DNA of 64,000 nucleotides from CAVRAW01 sp963716135. GTDB lineage: Bacteria > Planctomycetota > Planctomycetia > Pirellulales > JADZDJ01. The DNA is taken from positions 3,348,001 to 3,412,000 of the forward strand of contig OY970289.1 in the NCBI GenBank assembly GCA_963716135.1. The letters are read 5' to 3'. Shown here in pieces: positions 1 to 5,070 of this stretch. The position numbers and the translations under genes were made by a program. Below the pieces are notes generated by a model. That model saw only the letters and a program-made list of their open reading frames with translations, did not search any database and was not told where the DNA came from. Numbering within the stretch: the first letter of the stretch is position 1; every line of letters starts with the position of its first letter.

Positions 1-48
1 CGCTTGGCTGAAAACCAGGAGACGAGGATTCGAGCGCCTCCCGACCCA
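1..48 (+). tRNA. tRNA-Phe (GAA), 5' end outside window
   Basis: The anticodon stem CTTGG/CCAGG closes the loop CTGAAAA, which gives anticodon GAA. The T arm and acceptor 3' strand end at discriminator A48. The first part of the gene lies before the window. No CCA is encoded. Confidence 0.8.
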
Positions 49-79
49 CTGCGCTTGCGGTGCGCGCGGAGCACACAAC

Positions 80-152
80 GGCCCGTTGGACTTCTGGTGA
101 GGTCATCAGTCTTTCAAGCTGAAGAGGTCGGGTTCGAATCCCACACGGGTCA
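80..152 (+). tRNA. tRNA-Glu (TTC)
   Basis: Acceptor GGCCCGT pairs with ACGGGTC. The anticodon loop is CTTTCAA on stem TCAGT/GCTGA. Length is 73 nt with no encoded CCA. A second glutamate tRNA (CTC) lies at 2253. Confidence 0.9.
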
Positions 153-175
153 CTCGAAGATGGAGAACAAATCAA

Positions 176-268
176 CGGGATGTTGGGCAAGTGGCAAGCC
201 CGCCGGGCACCGTGCGCAGCTTGGTCGTTGGGCGCACGATCGTGTCGGTTCGATTCCGGCCATCCCGA
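176..268 (+). tRNA. tRNA-like gene, anticodon unresolved
   Basis: Acceptor CGGGATG/CATCCCG, a D-arm GGGC/GCCC and a good T arm (loop TTCGATT) are clear. The middle does not fold canonically: CCGGG/CTTGG leaves a 12-nt loop, and CGTGCGC can instead pair with GCGCACG. At 93 nt it is class II in length. It may carry an inserted hairpin like the tRNAs at 1366 and 4299. Proline identity is possible from the acceptor but is not proven. Confidence 0.55.
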
Positions 269-285
269 CTGAAGTAAATGGAAAC

Positions 286-357
286 GGTAGTCGAGGGCTG
301 GTGGCCCAAACCCGGCTGATAACCGAGTGGCGCTGAGTTCGATTCTCAGGGCTACCA
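286..357 (+). tRNA. tRNA-Ile (GAT)
   Basis: Acceptor GGTAGTC/GGCTACC and anticodon loop CTGATAA are clear. The anticodon stem has one mismatch. No CCA is encoded. Confidence 0.88.
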
Positions 358-440
358 CTGGTCGATTGATGCAGAACCAAACAGGAGAACAAAAACATGG
401 TGAACCTGGCGCGGCTCAAACCGATACGCCCAACCCAAGG

Positions 441-512
441 GGGGCTGTGGCGTAACGGCAGCGTATCCGCCTTTTAAGCGGCAAGGTGAGGGTTCAACTC
501 CCTTCGGCCCCA
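441..512 (+). tRNA. tRNA-Lys (TTT)
   Basis: Acceptor GGGGCTG/CGGCCCC and anticodon loop CTTTTAA (TTT). Length is 72 nt. Confidence 0.9.
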
Positions 513-536
513 CTGACTGATTTCGTGCCTCGATGC

Positions 537-607
537 GGCGCGTAGCTCAGTGGCCAGAGCAGGTCTCTTATAAGGACCAGGTCGAGGGTTCGATTCCCTC
601 CGCGCCA
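537..607 (+). tRNA. tRNA-Ile (TAT)
   Basis: Stem GGTCT/GGACC closes loop CTTATAA, giving anticodon TAT, which reads AUA directly. Most bacteria read AUA with a CAT tRNA carrying lysidine, so this is a rare species. The last acceptor pair is a T-C mismatch. Confidence 0.82.
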
Positions 608-635
608 ACTCGCGGCAGAAAAAAAAGCAAACATC

Positions 636-708
636 GGGATCAAGGTGTTAGCGGCAGCATGCCTGGCTCTTAACCAGGTCGGTGAGGGTTCAAGCCCCTC
701 TGATCCCA
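636..708 (+). tRNA. tRNA-Lys (CTT)
   Basis: Acceptor GGGATCA/TGATCCC, perfect anticodon stem CCTGG/CCAGG, loop CTCTTAA (CTT). Confidence 0.9.
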
Positions 709-719
709 CTGAAATTAAC

Positions 720-791
720 GCACTGGTGGTCCAGCGGCTAGGATTCCGCACCCGTAATGCGGCGACGCGGGTTCGAGTCCCGCCCGGTGCT
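720..791 (+). tRNA. tRNA-Thr (CGT)
   Basis: Acceptor GCACTGG/CCGGTGC, anticodon stem CCGCA/TGCGG, loop CCCGTAA (CGT), discriminator T. Position 33 reads C. Confidence 0.85.
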
Positions 792-823
792 CTCGATCTT
801 TGACAATTCAATCCAATCCAAAC

Positions 824-894
824 GCACCCATGATGTAGCGGCAGCCTGCTGCCTTGCCATGGCGGAAGTGCGGGTTCGACTCCCGCTGGGTGCT
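824..894 (+). tRNA. tRNA-Gly (GCC)
   Basis: Acceptor GCACCCA/TGGGTGC, anticodon stem CTGCC/GGCGG, loop TTGCCAT (GCC). Length is 71 nt. Confidence 0.9.
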
Positions 895-903
895 TTTCAG
901 TTT

Positions 904-977
904 CGCCGTGTAGGAAAGCTTGGGAATCCGTCTGCTTCGGGAGCAGGAGATCGCCGGTTCAAATCCGGCCGCGGCGA
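904..977 (+). tRNA. tRNA-Pro (CGG)
   Basis: Acceptor CGCCGTG/CGCGGCG, anticodon loop TTCGGGA (CGG) on stem TCTGC/GCAGG. Confidence 0.9.
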
Positions 978-983
978 CTTTCT

Positions 984-1058
984 TGCGGTGGGGCCTGTGT
1001 TGGTACAGGCAGGCGACTGTTAAGCGTCAATTCGCAGGTTCGATTCCTGCCACCGCAG
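984..1058 (+). tRNA. tRNA-Asn (GTT)
   Basis: Acceptor TGCGGTG/CACCGCA with discriminator G. The loop is CTGTTAA (GTT). One pair of the anticodon stem is mismatched. Confidence 0.87.
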
Positions 1059-1069
1059 CTCTGGGATCC

Positions 1070-1153
1070 GGAAGGGCAAGCCAATGGGCGATGGCAGCTG
1101 TCCCGAAAACGGCCGAGCGATGAGCCTTGTGGGTTCAACTCTCACCCCTTCCG
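1070..1153 (+). tRNA. tRNA-Ser (CGA), C33 variant
   Basis: Acceptor GGAAGGG/CCCTTCC and an 84-nt class II length. Stem GCTGT/ACGGC closes loop CCCGAAA, giving CGA. The near-universal U33 is C here. Confidence 0.8.
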
Positions 1154-1160
1154 CTTTCGC

Positions 1161-1233
1161 GTGCTCTTGGCCGAGCGGCTATAGGCGCCAGCCTTCCAAG
1201 CTGGACAGGCGGGTTCAACTCCCGCAGAGCACT
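1161..1233 (+). tRNA. tRNA-Gly (TCC)
   Basis: Acceptor GTGCTCT/AGAGCAC, anticodon stem CCAGC/GCTGG, loop CTTCCAA (TCC). Confidence 0.9.
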
Positions 1234-1258
1234 TTCGACAAGTTGCCAACGAAAGCAC

Positions 1259-1329
1259 TCGGGGATCGGCTAGCGGTAGGCTGCCTGACTTTGAACCAGG
1301 AGACGGAGGTTCGAACCCTCCTCCCCGAA
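1259..1329 (+). tRNA. tRNA-Gln (TTG)
   Basis: Acceptor TCGGGGA/TCCCCGA and loop CTTTGAA (TTG). The stem pair next to the loop is mismatched. Confidence 0.87.
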
Positions 1330-1365
1330 CTGACTCAGACTGAAATGCGCGGATGGCAGACACAC

Positions 1366-1465
1366 TCCGGGGCAGTTGCTGCTGGTAGTGACGCCTGGCT
1401 CTGAACCAGGAGGACCACCGACCGCAGCGGTCGGCGGTGCCCTGGTTCGATTCCAACCCCCGGAA
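1366..1465 (+). tRNA. tRNA-Gln (CTG) with hairpin-expanded variable region
   Basis: Acceptor TCCGGGG/CCCCGGA, perfect anticodon stem CCTGG/CCAGG, loop CTCTGAA (CTG). Between the anticodon arm and the T arm lies an extra GC-rich hairpin of about 25 nt (1422-1440 region, arms CCGACCGC and GCGGTCGG), where a glutamine tRNA normally has about 5 nt. The T stem is weak. Total length is 100 nt. Confidence 0.75.
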
Positions 1466-1529
1466 CTAGCAAGTGAACAGAGCTGCCTGGTCCGCAGCCG
1501 CGCCCAGGGCAGTAGCGATCAACAACAAC

Positions 1530-1600
1530 GGGCTCATGGTCCAACAGGAAGACGCCGGCTCCGCACGCCGGAAATCCGAGTGCAACTCTCGGTGGGTCCA
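1530..1600 (+). tRNA. tRNA-Ala (CGC), C33 variant
   Basis: Aligns base for base with tRNA-Ala(GGC) at 2932. Stem CCGGC/GCCGG closes loop TCCGCAC (CGC), with C at position 33. Confidence 0.78.
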
Positions 1601-1614
1601 CTGCAAGAACAAAC

Positions 1615-1685
1615 AGTCCCGTGGTCCAGCGGCACGACTCCTGGCTCACATCCAGGCAACGATGGTTCAACTCCATCCGGGACTA
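1615..1685 (+). tRNA. tRNA-Val (CAC)
   Basis: Acceptor AGTCCCG/CGGGACT, anticodon stem CCTGG/CCAGG, loop CTCACAT (CAC). This is the only valine tRNA I can read in the array. Confidence 0.88.
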
Positions 1686-1691
1686 CTCCCC

Positions 1692-1766
1692 GCCCAGGTG
1701 CGCCAACGTGGAAGAGCGGCTTGGCTTAAACCCAAGCGATTGTGGGTTCGAGTCCCATCCTGGGCA
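1692..1766 (+). tRNA. tRNA-Leu (TAA), short variable arm
   Basis: Acceptor GCCCAGG/CCTGGGC, anticodon stem CTTGG/CCAAG, loop CTTAAAC (TAA), A73. The variable region is only about 5 nt (75 nt in all), whereas bacterial leucine tRNAs normally have a long variable arm. Confidence 0.82.
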
Positions 1767-1767
1767 C

Positions 1768-1841
1768 GGCTCGGTAGGCAATCGGCAGACCACCCCGGCT
1801 TAGACCCAGGGATGCTGTGGGTTCGAGTCCCACCTGAGCCA
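1768..1841 (+). tRNA. tRNA-Leu (TAG), short variable arm
   Basis: Acceptor GGCTCGG/CTGAGCC, loop CTTAGAC (TAG), A73, variable region about 6 nt. It begins one base after the preceding tRNA. Confidence 0.82.
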
Positions 1842-1856
1842 TTGCAGTAAAACTTT

Positions 1857-1931
1857 GTCCTCGTGGAGCAGCCAGGAGTGCTCGCCACCCTGTCAAGGTG
1901 GAGATCGTGGGTTCAAATCCCATCGAGGACG
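1857..1931 (+). tRNA. tRNA-Asp (GTC)
   Basis: Acceptor GTCCTCG/CGAGGAC, anticodon stem CCACC/GGTGG, loop CTGTCAA (GTC), discriminator G. Confidence 0.92.
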
Positions 1932-1940
1932 TTCGACCGA

Positions 1941-2081
1941 GCACAGGCCACGGGCGTGGCCTGTGCGCAGGGAGAAAGGATGACACAGCACAGGCCACGG
2001 GCGTGGCCTGTACGCAGGGAGAAAGGAAGACACAGCACGGGCCACAGGTGCGGCCCGTGCGCAGGGCGAAAGTGATCGACG
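1941..2081 (+). repeat. Three tandem 47-nt hairpin repeats
   Basis: Copies begin at 1941, 1988 and 2035 with exact 47-nt spacing. Each has inverted arms (ACAGGCCACG / CGTGGCCTGT in the first two) followed by GCAGGGAGAAAGGA. The third copy is diverged but keeps pairing (GGGCCAC / GCGGCCC). They separate tRNA-Asp from tRNA-Leu(CAA). There are too few copies, and no distinct spacers, for a CRISPR array. Confidence 0.85.
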
Positions 2082-2154
2082 GCACGGTGCGCTAACTGGA
2101 AAAGCGACGAAGCTCAAAACTTCGTGACTGCGGGTTCGAATCCCGCCTGTGCCA
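2081..2154 (+). tRNA. tRNA-Leu (CAA), short variable arm
   Basis: Acceptor GGCACGG/CTGTGCC, anticodon stem CGAAG/CTTCG, loop CTCAAAA (CAA), A73. The variable region is 5 nt and total length 74 nt. Confidence 0.83.
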
Positions 2155-2161
2155 CTAACGC

Positions 2162-2248
2162 GGGTTGTGATCCTCGTGGCGGCCTGTAAAGCCGTTGTCA
2201 CAAAACAAGCGAGGTGGATGACGAGAGGTTCAATTCCTTCACAACCCA
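2162..2248 (+). tRNA. tRNA-Tyr (GTA), atypical D region
   Basis: Acceptor GGGTTGT/ACAACCC, loop CTGTAAA (GTA), long class II variable region, 87 nt. The D arm is very short. Its CCTCG could pair with CGAGG in the variable region. Confidence 0.8.
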
Positions 2249-2252
2249 CTGC

Positions 2253-2325
2253 GGCCCGTTCGTCTATCGGCTCAGGACACTAGCCTCTCAAGCTGGAAAG
2301 ATGGGTTCAATTCCCATACGGGTCA
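2253..2325 (+). tRNA. tRNA-Glu (CTC)
   Basis: Acceptor GGCCCGT/ACGGGTC as in tRNA-Glu(TTC), loop CTCTCAA (CTC). Confidence 0.9.
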
Positions 2326-2344
2326 CTGAAGTACAACTCAACAC

Positions 2345-2429
2345 GACCAAGTGATGGAACTGGTAGACATGCGACGTTCAGAACGTCGTGCCCAATCGCG
2401 GCGTGGGAGTTCGACTCTCCCCTTGGTCA
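2345..2429 (+). tRNA. tRNA-Leu (CAG), canonical class II
   Basis: Acceptor GACCAAG/CTTGGTC, stem CGACG/CGTCG, loop TTCAGAA (CAG), long variable arm, 85 nt. It is the only leucine tRNA in the array with the normal shape. Confidence 0.92.
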
Positions 2430-2444
2430 CTGAAACACACATGA

Positions 2445-2513
2445 CGCAGGTAAGCCAGTGCTCAGCCGAGCTTCATAAGCTCAGCGTGCCGGGTGCGACC
2501 CCCGGACCTGCAA
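2445..2513 (+). tRNA. tRNA-Met (CAT), initiator-like C1:A72
   Basis: Loop TTCATAA (CAT). Acceptor CGCAGGT/ACCTGCA leaves a C1-A72 mismatch, the hallmark of bacterial initiator tRNA. The anticodon stem lacks the three G-C pairs expected of an initiator, and the T loop is TGCGACC, not TTCRANN. Length is 69 nt. Confidence 0.78.
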
Positions 2514-2517
2514 CTTC

Positions 2518-2595
2518 GGCCGGGTACGCAAACATCGGAAAAGCGGCCAGTGCGAGAGACTGGTGAATTTGTGGGTTCGACTCCCATCTCGGCTA
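2518..2595 (+). tRNA. tRNA-Leu (GAG), C33, short variable arm
   Basis: Perfect anticodon stem CCAGT/ACTGG closes loop GCGAGAG (GAG) with C33. Acceptor GGCCGGG pairs with CTCGGCT through two G-T pairs. Length is 78 nt. Confidence 0.75.
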
Positions 2596-2654
2596 CTGGA
2601 AAATTTTGTTGGCAGGCGTGTGAGGTGAGGGCAGGGCGGTCGTAGTAAAGTCCC

Positions 2655-2724
2655 GATCCCGTGGTCCAGCGGCGAAGACGGTTGCCGCGGCGACAAATCG
2701 ATGGTTCGATTCCATTCGGGATCA
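2655..2724 (+). tRNA. tRNA-like gene, anticodon unresolved
   Basis: Acceptor GATCCCG/CGGGATC and a T arm with loop TTCGATT are clear, and the D arm matches tRNA-Val(CAC). The anticodon region folds only as GTTGC/GCGAC with a 4-nt loop, so bases may be missing. Length is 70 nt. Confidence 0.6.
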
Positions 2725-2736
2725 CTGACCAATTTT

Positions 2737-2807
2737 GGTCTGTAGGTGTTCCGGCAGCACACCTCTTCGGTAAGGAGGAAGACCGGGTTCAATTCCCGGA
2801 CGGACCT
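2737..2807 (+). tRNA. tRNA-Thr (GGT), C33 variant
   Basis: Acceptor GGTCTGT/ACGGACC, stem CCTCT/GGAGG, loop TCGGTAA (GGT) with C33, discriminator T. Confidence 0.8.
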
Positions 2808-2849
2808 TGAACCAAACGCAGAGCGAAAGCCATGCGTGAAAAAACAAAT

Positions 2850-2921
2850 GGGCCTGCATGCCGCTGGCGGCGACCGACTCTTGCAAAGTCGGTGCGATGG
2901 GTTCGACTCCCATCAGGTCCA
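2850..2921 (+). tRNA. tRNA-Ala (TGC)
   Basis: Acceptor GGGCCTG/CAGGTCC, stem CGACT/AGTCG, loop CTTGCAA (TGC). Confidence 0.9.
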
Positions 2922-2931
2922 CAAGACAAAC

Positions 2932-3002
2932 GGGCCCATGGTCCAACGGGAAGACACCAGGCTGGCAGTCTGGTAATCCGAGTTCGATTCTCGGTGGGTC
3001 CG
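2932..3002 (+). tRNA. tRNA-Ala (GGC)
   Basis: Acceptor GGGCCCA/TGGGTCC, stem CCAGG/TCTGG, loop CTGGCAG (GGC). With CGC at 1530 and TGC at 2850 it completes the alanine anticodon set. Confidence 0.88.
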
Positions 3003-3008
3003 CTGAAC

Positions 3009-3095
3009 GGAAGGTAGCCGGATACGGTTGGCCGGGCCGCTCTGCTAAAGCGGTTCTCGCTGGTCGAGATGAGGGTTCAACTCCCTTGCCTTCCG
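3009..3095 (+). tRNA. tRNA-Ser (GCT)
   Basis: Acceptor GGAAGGT/GCCTTCC, stem CCGCT/AGCGG, loop CTGCTAA (GCT), class II length 87 nt, discriminator G. Confidence 0.92.
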
Positions 3096-3110
3096 CTGGA
3101 AAACAGCTGC

Positions 3111-3183
3111 GCCTCGATGGTGAAACGGAGGATCATTCCTTGCTTCTAACAAGGCGTTCCGGGTTCGAGTCCTGGTCGGGGCA
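3111..3183 (+). tRNA. tRNA-Arg (TCT)
   Basis: Acceptor GCCTCGA/TCGGGGC, perfect anticodon stem CCTTG/CAAGG, loop CTTCTAA (TCT). Confidence 0.9.
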
Positions 3184-3197
3184 CTGACTATATATAT

Positions 3198-3272
3198 GGT
3201 GTCTGTGGTGTAGCGGTTTCTGCACGGCTGGCTGTGAACCAGAAGGTGGCGGTTCAACTCCGCTCAGACACC
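3198..3272 (+). tRNA. tRNA-His (GTG)
   Basis: Loop CTGTGAA (GTG). The acceptor GTGTCTG/CAGACAC is preceded by G at -1 facing C73, the identity element of histidine tRNA. Confidence 0.92.
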
Positions 3273-3408
3273 CCTAATGGGGCAAACAAAAAGACGAGAT
3301 GAACAGGACGCAGCTCGATGCGCGAACGTGATGGCGAGGCGACTCGTCCTAGGAGCATTCGCCACTCGTTAGATACCAGGTCTTCAACATTTGGGAGAGG
3401 TGATCAAC

Positions 3409-4004
3409 ATGGTCGCCAAGGTACTTGAACGTCCGACTTTAGTGCTCAACCGCAACTGGCAGCCGGTGAACGTGGCGACAGTGGCCCGGGCACTGGTGCT
3501 GGTATGGAACGAAACGGCCCGCGTGGTCGATCCGCACGACTACCTGACCTACACCTGGGCTGATTGGTCGCAGCTGCGCCGCGCAGTGGCGATCCGTTCA
3601 TTCAGGCGGTGCGGTTGCGGCTGCGCGCGCCGGAGGTGATTGTGCTGTCCGATTACGATCGGCTGCCCAGCGCCGCCGTCAGCTTCAGCCGCCGCAATCT
3701 GTTCAAGCGGGACCATTGGACCTGCCAGTATTGCGGCCTGCAGCCGGGAGGTGACGAACTGACGATCGACCACGTGGTGCCGCGCTCGCAGGGGGGCACT
3801 TCGACCTGGGAGAACTGCGTGCTGGCGTGCATCACTTGCAATAAGCGCAAGGCCGACCGCACGCCGCAACAGGCCGGATTGAAGTTGCGCCACGCGCCGG
3901 TTCGTCCGTGGTGGAAGCCGATGTACGCCCGCCACACGGTGCGGATCGAAAGCTGGTCGAAGTTCGTGAGCGAAGCGTACTGGAATGTGAAGTTGGAGGA
4001 TTGA
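3409..4004 (+). CDS. HNH endonuclease inside the tRNA array (frame change near 3585)
   Basis: This is an HNH-family nuclease of about 198 residues, predicted to be a cytoplasmic DNA-cutting enzyme. The N-terminal half (PTLVLNRNWQPVNV...) is in one frame. The second half starts around GDPFIQAVRLRLR in another and carries the treble-clef core: CQYC, then ELTIDHVVPRSQGG, NCVLAC and CNKRKADRTP. One extra C near 3585 restores a continuous protein (WSQLR-P-RSGDPF), so I treat it as one gene with a consensus error or a recent 1-nt deletion. ATG 3409 follows a GAGAGG-type ribosome site. The gene sits between tRNA-His and tRNA-Trp, all on the plus strand. Its role in array mobility is an inference from position only. 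Confidence 0.85.
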
Positions 4005-4015
4005 TGGTTAGCGCA

Positions 4016-4040
4016 GCCGCGGGCGGAAGCGCCGCGGCTG
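4016..4040 (+). repeat. GC-rich palindrome between HNH gene and tRNA-Trp
   Basis: AGCCGCGG and CCGCGGCT arms enclose GCGGAAGCG. The hairpin has no T-run, so it is not a standard terminator. Similar GC palindromes recur at 4312 (inside a tRNA), 4794 and 14132. Confidence 0.65.
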
Positions 4041-4042
4041 TA

Positions 4043-4114
4043 CACGAGTGTGCTCCTGGGAGGGCAAGCGGTCTCCAAAGCCGCCACACGGGGTTCGAAT
4101 CCTCGCGCTCGTGC
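4043..4114 (+). tRNA. tRNA-Trp (CCA)
   Basis: Acceptor CACGAGT/GCTCGTG, stem GCGGT/GCCGC, loop CTCCAAA (CCA). Confidence 0.9.
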
Positions 4115-4128
4115 TGAGCACAAACAAT

Positions 4129-4203
4129 GCCGACGTGGCTCGATCGAGAAAGGCGCCGGCGAGCGTAAACCGGACGATGCTGGTGCAAATCCAGTCGTCG
4201 GCT
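4129..4203 (+). tRNA. tRNA-like gene, anticodon unresolved
   Basis: Acceptor GCCGACG/CGTCGGC is perfect. CCGG/CCGG encloses a 10-nt loop where 7 is expected, and the T loop is TGCAAAT. Length is 75 nt. Identity cannot be read. Confidence 0.55.
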
Positions 4204-4212
4204 CTGTGTGTT

Positions 4213-4284
4213 GGCCCGTGAGTGTGGTGGATCGCACAGCAGTTTCCGAAGCTGCCGGACCAAGTTCGATTCCTGGACGGGCTA
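4213..4284 (+). tRNA. tRNA-Arg (CCG)
   Basis: Stem GCAGT/GCTGC closes loop TTCCGAA (CCG). Acceptor GGCCCGT/ACGGGCT begins with a G-T pair. Confidence 0.85.
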
Positions 4285-4298
4285 TTGAAGTATCGATG

Positions 4299-4396
4299 TG
4301 CCTTGCGAGTGTGCCGGCGGGCACCGCCGGCAGGATGCTGGTGGTCGCGGCAGCGTTCGAAGCTGCAGGACGGGGTTCAATTCCTCGGCGAGGTAC
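4299..4396 (+). tRNA. tRNA-Arg (TCG) with hairpin inserted in D region
   Basis: Acceptor TGCCTTG/CGAGGTA, perfect anticodon stem GCAGC/GCTGC, loop GTTCGAA (TCG) and a good T arm. The D region is about 44 nt because a perfect 9-bp palindrome (4312-4332, arms TGCCGGCGG and CCGCCGGCA, loop GCA) interrupts it. Removing it restores a D arm like that of the neighbouring arginine tRNAs. Confidence 0.8.
4312..4332 (+). repeat. Palindrome inserted in tRNA-Arg(TCG)
   Basis: Nine perfect base pairs with a 3-nt loop lie wholly within the tRNA D region. It could be a small palindromic element or an added structural arm. Confidence 0.8.
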
Positions 4397-4412
4397 TGGC
4401 AGTAATGAAATT

Positions 4413-4485
4413 GTCCTCGGAGTGTGCCGGAATCGCATGCGACCATGCGAAGGTCGAGGACCAGGTTCGATTCCTGGCGAGGACA
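4413..4485 (+). tRNA. tRNA-Arg (GCG)
   Basis: Acceptor GTCCTCG/CGAGGAC, stem CGACC/GGTCG, loop ATGCGAA (GCG). Bacteria usually read CGU/CGC with an ACG (inosine) tRNA, and none is seen here. Confidence 0.88.
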
Positions 4486-4541
4486 TTGTTATTTTCGTAG
4501 CGATGTAGTTTCAGCGCGGGGTTTTCCAAAGGAGGTGTCCC

Positions 4542-4589
4542 ATGTGCAGGCACGATTTCGACGACCAGCCATTTTTTTCGAACCGATGA
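4542..4589 (+). CDS. 15-residue leader peptide overlapping the SEC-C gene
   Basis: ATG 4542 follows a strong AAAGGAGG ribosome site. The 15-codon frame ends in TGA at 4587-4589, overlapping the ATG of the SEC-C gene as ATGA, an arrangement typical of translational coupling. It contains a run of seven T. Slippage there would fuse the leader to the downstream protein. The same layout is kept in the duplicate at 13880. It could instead be the true N-terminus with a miscounted homopolymer. Confidence 0.45.
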   Translation: MCRHDFDDQPFFSNR

Positions 4590-4753
4590 GCAAGCGCCGC
4601 AGAGGGTTCCCTTCCGAACAGCAGGTGAAGCGCGGTGTCCGCATCGTCCACCAACACAAGCAGCTGGAAGAAAAGCTCGGTCGCAATGACCTCTGCCCGT
4701 GCGGCAGCGGCAAGCGCTTCAAGAAATGCTGCTTGAAGAAAGGCTGCTTTTGA
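4586..4753 (+). CDS. SEC-C zinc-binding mini-protein, copy 1
   Basis: A 55-residue basic protein that consists almost entirely of a SEC-C motif: GRNDLCPCGSGKRFKKCC supplies the C-x-C and C-C zinc ligands seen at the C-terminus of SecA and in many small proteins. The N-terminal part (residues 1-30) is rich in Lys, Arg and Gln. Its function is unknown; a nucleic-acid or ribosome-associated role is only a guess. It lies between tRNA-Arg(GCG) and tRNA-Cys and is duplicated almost base for base at 13924. ATG 4586 overlaps the leader stop. Confidence 0.75.
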   Translation: MSKRRRGFPSEQQVKRGVRIVHQHKQLEEKLGRNDLCPCGSGKRFKKCCLKKGCF

Positions 4754-4792
4754 TGGCATCCATCGCGAGCACTACTTTAGAGACTAGGAGTT

Positions 4793-4817
4793 GAGTCGCT
4801 CGCCACGGCGAGCGACT
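4793..4817 (+). repeat. Hairpin downstream of SEC-C copy 1
   Basis: GTCGCTCGCC and GGCGAGCGAC arms form a strong stem followed by TTTC. It may end the SEC-C transcript, though the T-run is short. The duplicate keeps the stem with a compensated loop (4813 versus 14145 region). Confidence 0.55.
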
Positions 4818-4820
4818 TTC

Positions 4821-4892
4821 GACGCTGGAGCCAGACGGCACGGCAACTGCCTGCAAAGCGGTTCGAAGTGGGTTCGACTCCCACCGGCGTCG
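4821..4892 (+). tRNA. tRNA-Cys (GCA), last of the array
   Basis: Acceptor GACGCTG/CGGCGTC, stem ACTGC/GCGGT, loop CTGCAAA (GCA). A broken copy lies at 14159. Confidence 0.9.
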
Positions 4893-5070
4893 CTGGCCGT
4901 TCAACACCTAAACAGGGCACTGTTGTGGCAATGCCAAGGAGAAAAGACGTGATCAAAAAATTCTCAGCGACCGGACGGTGATGGACGACTTGCCGAACAC
5001 AAGGACACTGTCCGCCGACCTGGCCAGGCCCTGCCTAACCTTCACCTGTTCATCCCACTTCCAGTCCAAT

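Noticed and set aside
1941..2081. Possible CRISPR array
   Set aside because: Three tandem 47-nt units with no unique spacers and internal hairpins; no cas genes in the window.
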